From: CAZXDS01 sp964639525
GTDB taxonomy: Bacteria; Bacteroidota; Ignavibacteria; Ignavibacteriales; Melioribacteraceae
Assembly (NCBI GenBank): GCA_964639525.1
Contig: CAZXDS010000194.1
Location: 1-6,225 of the forward strand
DNA: 6,225 bases
Reading direction: 5' to 3'
Shown here: positions 1-5,753 of the stretch, in pieces
How the letters are laid out: the number at the start of each line of letters is the position of its first letter
Numbering within the stretch: position 1 is the stretch's first letter
Notes under the pieces: model-generated
Seen by the model: only the letters and a program-made list of their open reading frames with translations
What the model was told of the DNA's origin: nothing
Databases searched by the model: none
Made by a program: the position numbers and the translations under genes

Positions 1-1815
1 ATGAAAACAAGCATTAGATATTTTGCAGCAATACTATTTGTAATTATTCCGGTTCTATTTACTTCGGCTAAGAATTACAAGGGAGCGGAGTACAGAACAA
101 AAAGCACATTCCTTTACGGTAGGTTTGAAGTTAGAATGAAACCAGCACACAGGTCAGGCGTTATTTCGTCATTTTTTACCTATCATGAAATAAGCAATAC
201 ATCGGAATGGAATGAAATTGACATTGAATGTATGGGCAGATACGATAACCAAGTTCAGTTCAATACAATAACTCCGAATATTACGAACCACGTAAGAAAT
301 CATGCATCGGGATTTAATCCGTTTGAAGATTATCATACCTATGCTTTTGAATGGACACCGTTTTATGTTGCTTGGTTTATTGATGATGTTGAAGTTTACA
401 GACAAACTCAATCGCATATTGTAACATTGAACAAAGCTCAAAAATTAATGATGAATCTATGGAATTCCGATGCTGTTGATTGGGCGGGGGGATGGAACGA
501 TTATTCTCTTCCTGCATTTGCCTATTATGATTGGGTTAAATATTATACATATTCTCCGGGAACGGGCAACTACGGAAGTAATAATGATTTTACCCTAAGT
601 TGGACTGATGATTTTGATTTTTTTGATTCAAATCGTTGGGCAAAAGCTACGCATACATTTAATGGTAACATGAGCGACTTTACTCCGGATAATATTGTTT
701 TCCAAGACGGCAAAATGATTTTATGTTTAACCGATGCAAATAATCTTGGATTTCAAGACAAGAGGAAACCTACTGTAATAGGGGCGAAGGCTTTCATGTC
801 CGGCAATATTGAAATTACTTTTTCGGAAGAATTAGACCAAGCATCTGCCGAAACGGCATCGAATTATAATATTACATCGGGCAGTGTTCTTACGGCATCA
901 CTTTCCGGAGACAAACGTAAAGTTATGCTGACTACGGATTCTTACGACCCGAATCAACTTGCCAATATTATAGTTCTGAATGTTAAAGATCAATTTGGAA
1001 ATGTTGTAAATGTTGCTGCTACAACCATTGTAAAATTGAATTACATACAGTTTCCTGCAAAGATTAATCTTGGCGGAAGTGCACAATTGAATTATTTGGA
1101 GGACAAAAATTGGAGCGAAATAAACGGATACGGACATACTTCCGGGTTTGATGCGTCATGGGCGAGCAACATTCCAATTTCCGGTACAACGGAAGATATT
1201 ATTTACCTAAATGACAGACAAAATTTAACAAAGTACAATGTGAAAATGCCAAATGGTAATTACAAAATTACTTTTCTGTTTGCAGAAAAATATTTTGATC
1301 AGTCCGGCAAAAGAGTTTTTGATATTTATGCTGAAAATCAAATGATAGTCCAAAATTTGGATATTTTTTCAGAAGTTGGTAAGAATGCTGCTTATGCGGT
1401 TACTAAAAACGTATCAATTAATGATGAATTGCTCGACCTGATATTTTCGCCTTCAATTGACCAAGCTACAATTAGCGGATTAATTATTGAGGCTAAACCA
1501 ACTGATGTTGGAGTAGAAAATCAACCGCAAAAATTTATTCTCAATCAAAATTTCCCAAATCCGTTTAATCCGACAACGGAAATCTTGTTCACATTGAATG
1601 ATAAAAATTTTCAAAACTCATTTGTAAATCTTTCGGTTTATAATACACTTGGTCAAAAGGTTGCGGAATTAATAAATCAATATGCAACCAAATCGCAATA
1701 TCGAATTATATATGATGGATCAAATGTAAGTTCAGGCACATATTTTTACAATCTTTCGGTATTAGACGGCAACAACAAACAATCACAAACGCGTAAAATG
1801 ATTCTAATTAAATAA
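1..1815 (+). CDS. Secreted circularly permuted GH16 licheninase (endo-beta-1,3-1,4-glucanase) with Ig-like, malectin-like and type IX sorting domains
   Basis: Predicted to hydrolyse beta-1,4 bonds next to beta-1,3 bonds in mixed-linkage glucan, outside the cell. Residues 1-23 form a signal peptide with likely cleavage after TSA. The GH16 catalytic part spans about 26-185. It has the bulge-free licheninase motif WNEIDIECMG, with nucleophile E72, D74 and acid/base E76, whereas laminarinases have ExDxxE. Other cleft residues matching the Fibrobacter succinogenes enzyme are W70, Q86, N88, N152, W154, W161 and W178. After a PGTGNYGS linker, residues 195-245 (DFTLSWTDDFD...RW...GKMILCLT) supply the segment that is N-terminal in Bacillus licheninases, so the domain is circularly permuted. 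Next come an SbsA/Big_5-like Ig domain (about 257-347), a malectin-like domain probably binding carbohydrate (about 350-497, INLGGSA, FAEKYFDQSGKRVFDIY), and a type IX sorting domain (about 512-604, NFPNPFNPTTEI...SSGTYFY...RKMILIK). The ATG at base 1 gives a complete signal peptide. The exact substrate is inferred from the family; chain order and motifs are read directly. First gene of the operon. Confidence 0.93.
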   Translation: MKTSIRYFAAILFVIIPVLFTSAKNYKGAEYRTKSTFLYGRFEVRMKPAHRSGVISSFFTYHEISNTSEWNEIDIECMGRYDNQVQFNTITPNITNHVRNHASGFNPFEDYHTYAFEWTPFYVAWFIDDVEVYRQTQSHIVTLNKAQKLMMNLWNSDAVDWAGGWNDYSLPAFAYYDWVKYYTYSPGTGNYGSNNDFTLSWTDDFDFFDSNRWAKATHTFNGNMSDFTPDNIVFQDGKMILCLTDANNLGFQDKRKPTVIGAKAFMSGNIEITFSEELDQASAETASNYNITSGSVLTASLSGDKRKVMLTTDSYDPNQLANIIVLNVKDQFGNVVNVAATTIVKLNYIQFPAKINLGGSAQLNYLEDKNWSEINGYGHTSGFDASWASNIPISGTTEDIIYLNDRQNLTKYNVKMPNGNYKITFLFAEKYFDQSGKRVFDIYAENQMIVQNLDIFSEVGKNAAYAVTKNVSINDELLDLIFSPSIDQATISGLIIEAKPTDVGVENQPQKFILNQNFPNPFNPTTEILFTLNDKNFQNSFVNLSVYNTLGQKVAELINQYATKSQYRIIYDGSNVSSGTYFYNLSVLDGNNKQSQTRKMILIK

Positions 1816-1819
1816 GGGA
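1814..1819 (+). promoter_or_regulatory. Ribosome binding site of the GH3 gene, overlapping the upstream stop codon
   Basis: AAGGGA lies five bases before the ATG at 1825 and uses the last two bases of the GH16 TAA stop (1813-1815). It supports the chosen GH3 start and suggests translational coupling between the first two genes. The match to the anti-Shine-Dalgarno sequence is partial, and some Bacteroidota rely little on this signal, so it is only moderate evidence. Confidence 0.55.
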
Positions 1820-1824
1820 ATGCT

Positions 1825-4053
1825 ATGAAAAAATTTAGTCTCATAATCTTAATCGCCATTCAAACCATAATGTTTGGTCAGATTAAGATCAAAAATGATT
1901 ACGGGGAAAAAATCAAACAATTAATAAATAAAATGACTCTTGAAGAAAAAATCGGTCAGATGACACAGGTAACTCTCAGTCATTTTTCAAGTCGTAAAAA
2001 TGCGAGTGAAGAGTTAAAGTTGGATGAAGATAAGCTGAGAGAAGGGATTGTAAAATATCATATCGGTTCTATACTAAACACGGGAGACGGAGCTAACAGT
2101 CTTGCAAAATGGCATGAAATAATCAATATGATACAGGACATTGCTCTAAAAGAAACGCGGTTAAAAATTCCTATTTTATACGGAATTGATGCAATTCACG
2201 GAGCCAATTACGTTAAAGGTGCGACTATATTTCCACATGCAATTACAATCGCTGCATCAAGAAATAGAGAGTTGGTTAAAAAAGCTGCCGAAATTACTGC
2301 TTACGAAACAAAAGCCGCCGGAATACCTTGGGATTTTAATCCTGTGCTCGGGTTGGGGCGCCAGCCTTTGTGGGCAAGATTTTTTGAAACTTTTGGCGAA
2401 GATGTTTACTTAACAAGTGAGCTTGGTTCTACTTATATAAAAGGATTGCAGAGAAATTCATTGGCTGACAACACAAGTATTTTGGCTTGCATGAAACACT
2501 ATATGGGTTACAGTTTTCCATTAAACGGAATGGATAGAACACCGGCGTGGATTCCGGAAAGAGAACTAAGAGAAAAATTTTTAGTGCCGTTTGCAAAAGC
2601 TGTTGAAAGCGGCGTACTAACTGTTATGGTTAATTCTTCGGAAATTAATGGCATTCCGGCTCACTCAGATCATCATTTACTAACAGAAATATTAAAAGGC
2701 GAACTTGGCTTTAAAGGATTTGTCGTTTCGGATTGGGAAGATATTAAAAGACTTTATACACGGGATAAGGTTGCGGAAAGTCCGAAAGAAGCTGTCCGTA
2801 TGGCGGTAATGGCTGGTTTAGATATGAGTATGGTGCCGTATGATTTCTCATTTTATAATTATTTATTAGAACTTGTAAAAGAAGGAACCGTTCCTGAAGC
2901 AAGAATAGATGATGCGGTTACGAGAATATTAAGGGCAAAATTTGCTGCGGGAATTTTTGAAAATCCTTATCCCGACAAATCATTAGAAGCAAAATTTGCA
3001 TCAAAAGAATTTGATAAAGTTAACAAACAGGCTGCTGAAGAATCCATAATTCTGTTAAAAAATAAAAACAATATTTTGCCGCTTAAAAAGAATGTAAAGT
3101 TACTTGTAACAGGACCGACGGCAAATCTTTTATCAGTGCTGAACGGTGGTTGGACTTTTACCTGGCAGGGAAATAACGAGAAACTTTACCCAAAAGATAA
3201 AAACACAATATACAAAGCAATTAAAAATGAGTTTGGCGAAAAGAATGTTAAGCATGTTGAAGGATTAGATTTTGAAGGAAATTCAAATATTGATAAAGCC
3301 GTTAAAACTGCGGCATCGGTAGATGCAATTATTCTTTGTCTTGGAGAGGCTCCGTATTGTGAAACCGAAGGAAATATTGATAATTTATCATTACCGCAAT
3401 CGCAGATAGATTTTGCAAAAAAAATGATTCTGACCGGCAAGCCTGTAATTCTTATTCTTGCCGAAGGACGTCCGAGAGTATTTCACGAAATTTCAAATGG
3501 AGTTAACGGAATAGTTTTGGCAATGCTTCCCGGTATGGATGGCGGAGATGCAATTGCCGGAATTCTATCGGGCAAAGTAAACCCGAGTGCCAGGTTACCG
3601 TTTACTTATCCATCAGCTGTTAATGGGTTTATGACGTATGATTATAAGCCAATTGAATTTTATGATGTAAATAAATTTGAATGTGAATATAAATTTGGTT
3701 ATGGATTAAGTTATACAAAATTTAATTATTCAAATTTGGTAATTTCAAATAAGAATATTTCCAAATATGAGTCAATTACCGTTTCAGTTGATGTTAGTAA
3801 TGTAGGCGACAGAAGTGGTAAAGTGAGTGTTGAACTTTATTTATCAGATTTGTATGGATCTGTTTCGCGACCGAACAAACAACTAAAGGGATTTGAAAAA
3901 ATATTTTTGCCAGCCGGCAAAACAAAAACTGTAAATTTTAATTTAACACCGAAAGATTATTCGTTTATTGGAAGAAATAATACACGAATTATTGAGCCGG
4001 GCAAATTTATAATTTCTGTTGATAAACTAAAACAAGAATTCACAATTAAATAA
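1825..4053 (+). CDS. Periplasmic GH3 beta-glucosidase / exo-beta-glucanase, barley ExoI type
   Basis: Predicted to release glucose from the non-reducing ends of beta-glucan oligosaccharides in the periplasm. Residues 1-18 look like a signal peptide cleaved before Q19; there is no lipobox cysteine and no type IX sorting domain. The (beta/alpha)8 domain spans about 28-375 and the alpha/beta sandwich about 400-628. A C-terminal Fn3-like domain (about 650-735) carries SRPNKQLKGFEKIFLPAGKT. The nucleophile is D303 in GFVVSDWED. The likely acid/base is E508 in LGEAPYCETEG, placed by analogy with barley ExoI GEHPYTETKG. The ExoI sugar-site residues appear conserved: D122 (IDAIHG), R185 (PLWARFFE), K224-H225 (MKHYMGY), R309, and the tryptophan clamp W304 and W447 (GGWTFTWQG). 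At 742 aa it is full length. Linkage preference is uncertain because ExoI enzymes accept beta-1,3, 1,4 and other linkages; pairing with a licheninase points to mixed-linkage glucan products. It sits 9 bases after the GH16 gene and 10 before the transporter. BglX-type assignment is less likely given the ExoI motifs. Confidence 0.94.
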   Translation: MKKFSLIILIAIQTIMFGQIKIKNDYGEKIKQLINKMTLEEKIGQMTQVTLSHFSSRKNASEELKLDEDKLREGIVKYHIGSILNTGDGANSLAKWHEIINMIQDIALKETRLKIPILYGIDAIHGANYVKGATIFPHAITIAASRNRELVKKAAEITAYETKAAGIPWDFNPVLGLGRQPLWARFFETFGEDVYLTSELGSTYIKGLQRNSLADNTSILACMKHYMGYSFPLNGMDRTPAWIPERELREKFLVPFAKAVESGVLTVMVNSSEINGIPAHSDHHLLTEILKGELGFKGFVVSDWEDIKRLYTRDKVAESPKEAVRMAVMAGLDMSMVPYDFSFYNYLLELVKEGTVPEARIDDAVTRILRAKFAAGIFENPYPDKSLEAKFASKEFDKVNKQAAEESIILLKNKNNILPLKKNVKLLVTGPTANLLSVLNGGWTFTWQGNNEKLYPKDKNTIYKAIKNEFGEKNVKHVEGLDFEGNSNIDKAVKTAASVDAIILCLGEAPYCETEGNIDNLSLPQSQIDFAKKMILTGKPVILILAEGRPRVFHEISNGVNGIVLAMLPGMDGGDAIAGILSGKVNPSARLPFTYPSAVNGFMTYDYKPIEFYDVNKFECEYKFGYGLSYTKFNYSNLVISNKNISKYESITVSVDVSNVGDRSGKVSVELYLSDLYGSVSRPNKQLKGFEKIFLPAGKTKTVNFNLTPKDYSFIGRNNTRIIEPGKFIISVDKLKQEFTIK

Positions 4054-4057
4054 GAGA
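4052..4057 (+). promoter_or_regulatory. Weak ribosome binding site of the symporter gene, overlapping the GH3 stop
   Basis: AAGAGA lies six bases before the ATG at 4064 and includes the last two bases of the GH3 TAA (4051-4053). An out-of-frame ATG at 4057 is ignored because only the 4064 start gives the expected symporter N-terminus. The arrangement repeats that at the first gene junction. Confidence 0.4.
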
Positions 4058-4063
4058 TGATTT

Positions 4064-5701
4064 ATGAACTTTTCTTCTGTAGATTATATTGTTTTCGCAT
4101 GCTATATCGTTTCAATAATTTTTCTCGGATTGTATGTTTCCCGGAATAAGAAAGGGAAGCAAAAAGATACTAAAGATTATTTTCTGGCAAGTAAATCATT
4201 GCCTTGGTGGGCAATTGGTTCTTCACTGATTGCTGCAAATATTTCTGCCGAGCAGTTTATCGGAATGAGCGGTTCCGGTTTTGCAATTGGCTTGGCAATA
4301 GCTTCATACGAATGGATGGCGGCAATTACACTTCTTATTGTAGGCAAATACTTTCTGCCAATTTTTATTGAGAAAGGGCTGTACACAATTCCTGAATTTA
4401 TTGAACAGAGATTCAGTAAAAATCTTAAAACTATTCTTGCAATATTTTGGGTGTCGTTATTCATTTTTGTTAATTTAACCTCGGTACTTTTTCTCGGAGG
4501 GAAAGCGATTGATACAATTATCGGTACCGGAGATGGACAGATGATTTTTTATGCTATTTTGGCAATTGGTTTTATTGCTGCAGCATACTCGCTTTACGGC
4601 GGACTTTCAGCGGTTGCATGGACAGATGTTATGCAGGTTGCTCTTTTGATAGTTGGCGGTCTTATCACTTCATTTATAGCACTGGACAAAGTTACCCCGG
4701 CAGGCGGACTAATTAATGGGTTTGAACATATCCTTAAAGTTGCTCCCGAAAAATTTCATATGATACTAAGCCGAAGCAATCCGCAGTTTTTTAACCTTCC
4801 GGGAATTGCGGTTTTAATTGGCGGAATGTGGGTGGCGAATTTGTATTATTGGGGATTTAATCAATATATTATTCAGAGAACGCTCGCTGCAAAATCGCTA
4901 AAGGAAGGACAAAGAGGAATAATGTTCGCTGCGTTTTTGAAACTTTTAATTCCCCTGTTGGTTGTTATTCCGGGCATAGTTGTTTTCGTATTATTTACTC
5001 AGCCTGAGGGAACAGCAATTATTCCGGGTGTTAAAGAAGCATTTATGAAAACGGGCGGAGGAATTAATTACGACAAAGCTTATCCTTGGCTGATTAGCGT
5101 ATTTGTTCCTACGGGAATTAAAGGACTTGTGCTTGCTGCACTTGTTGCGGCAATTGTATCTTCGCTGGCATCAATGCTTAACTCAACTGCTACAATTTTT
5201 ACTATGGATATTTATAAGCCGTATATAGGTAAAAATGCTGATGAAAAAAAACTTGTAACCGTTGGAAGATTAACGGCGTTCGGATCATTAATTATTGCAA
5301 TAATTGTTGCCCCGCTTTTGGGAAATATTCCGCAAATGTTTCAGTATATTCAGGAATATACAGGACTTGTTAGTCCGGGAATTTTGGCTGTTTTTGTAAT
5401 GGGATTATTCTGGAAAAAGACAACAAATAAATCCGCAATTTATGGCGTAACGCTGTCTATAATTGTTGCATTTATTCTCAAATTTCCATCGTTAAATTTA
5501 CCTTGGATGGACCAAATGCTTTATACAATGCTTATTACTATGGTAATTATTGTAGGCATAAGTTTAACAACGTCAGCTGACGTTGATGATCCGAAAGGAA
5601 TTAAACTGACTTCAAAAATGTTTGAAACAGATTCTGTATTTAACATTGGTACTTATGGCGTATTGATTATTTGTGCCTTCCTTTATGCAGTATTCTGGTA
5701 A
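4064..5701 (+). CDS. sglT: Sodium/glucose (galactose) symporter, SSS family, vSGLT-like
   Basis: Inner-membrane Na+-coupled monosaccharide importer with the LeuT fold and about 14 membrane segments. The first is near residues 6-26 and the last near 526-544. The 545-aa length matches Vibrio parahaemolyticus vSGLT (543 aa), and long blocks look the same as that protein from memory, such as AANISAEQFIGMSGSG, ANLYYWGFNQYIIQRTLAAKS and SSLASMLNSTATIFTMDIY. Matching vSGLT functional residues: Na2 site A57, I60, A363, S366 and S367 (vSGLT A62, I65, A361, S364, S365); sugar site Q64, E83, N259, K293 and Q430 (Q69, E88, N260, K294, Q428); inner gate Y262 (Y263). vSGLT S91 is A86 here, as in human SGLT1 (A105). 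The substrate is most likely glucose released by the GH3 enzyme encoded just upstream; galactose is possible. It is the last gene of the operon, 11 bases before a strong terminator stem. An 18-bp palindrome lies within the loop before the final helix. Confidence 0.95.
   Translation: MNFSSVDYIVFACYIVSIIFLGLYVSRNKKGKQKDTKDYFLASKSLPWWAIGSSLIAANISAEQFIGMSGSGFAIGLAIASYEWMAAITLLIVGKYFLPIFIEKGLYTIPEFIEQRFSKNLKTILAIFWVSLFIFVNLTSVLFLGGKAIDTIIGTGDGQMIFYAILAIGFIAAAYSLYGGLSAVAWTDVMQVALLIVGGLITSFIALDKVTPAGGLINGFEHILKVAPEKFHMILSRSNPQFFNLPGIAVLIGGMWVANLYYWGFNQYIIQRTLAAKSLKEGQRGIMFAAFLKLLIPLLVVIPGIVVFVLFTQPEGTAIIPGVKEAFMKTGGGINYDKAYPWLISVFVPTGIKGLVLAALVAAIVSSLASMLNSTATIFTMDIYKPYIGKNADEKKLVTVGRLTAFGSLIIAIIVAPLLGNIPQMFQYIQEYTGLVSPGILAVFVMGLFWKKTTNKSAIYGVTLSIIVAFILKFPSLNLPWMDQMLYTMLITMVIIVGISLTTSADVDDPKGIKLTSKMFETDSVFNIGTYGVLIICAFLYAVFW
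5568..5585. repeat. 18-bp perfect palindrome within the symporter gene
   Basis: CAACGTCAGCTGACGTTG is its own reverse complement over all 18 bases. It lies in codons for residues 502-508 (TTSADVD), in the predicted loop before the last membrane helix. It contains a CAGCTG core. No function can be assigned from sequence; it could be coincidental codon use or a binding site. Confidence 0.9.
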
Positions 5702-5711
5702 TATTCTTTTC

Positions 5712-5745
5712 ACAAAGCTTCGTAAATCGGGGCTTTGTTTTTTTT
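5712..5745 (+). terminator. Intrinsic (Rho-independent) terminator of the three-gene operon
   Basis: The arms ACAAAGCTTCG (5712-5722) and CGGGGCTTTGT (5728-5738) pair over 11 bp, including two G-T(U) pairs, around a five-base TAAAT loop. Eight T residues follow (5738-5745, sharing one base with the stem), then GC and a second run of six T (5748-5753). The stem begins 11 bases after the symporter stop codon. Both stem and T-tract are strong, and nothing indicates readthrough to a fourth gene. Confidence 0.9.
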
Positions 5746-5753
5746 GCTTTTTT

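Noticed and set aside
169..441. Antisense open frame of 90 codons inside the licheninase gene
   Set aside because: Lies fully opposite a strongly conserved GH16 catalytic region, and its product has no recognisable domain; a codon-composition shadow. The same holds for antisense frames at 898-1137, 3186-3440 and 4177-4464 and the plus-strand frame at 2186-2413.
1..735. Reading the gene as a laminarinase (GH16_3) because GH3 and SGLT neighbours are common in laminarin loci
   Set aside because: The catalytic motif is EIDIE without the extra residue of laminarinases (ExDxxE), and the surrounding blocks match licheninases.
4064..5701. C-terminal truncation of the symporter
   Set aside because: The end (TYGVLIICAFLYAVFW) aligns with the last helix of vSGLT and the total length is within a few residues, so the gene appears complete.
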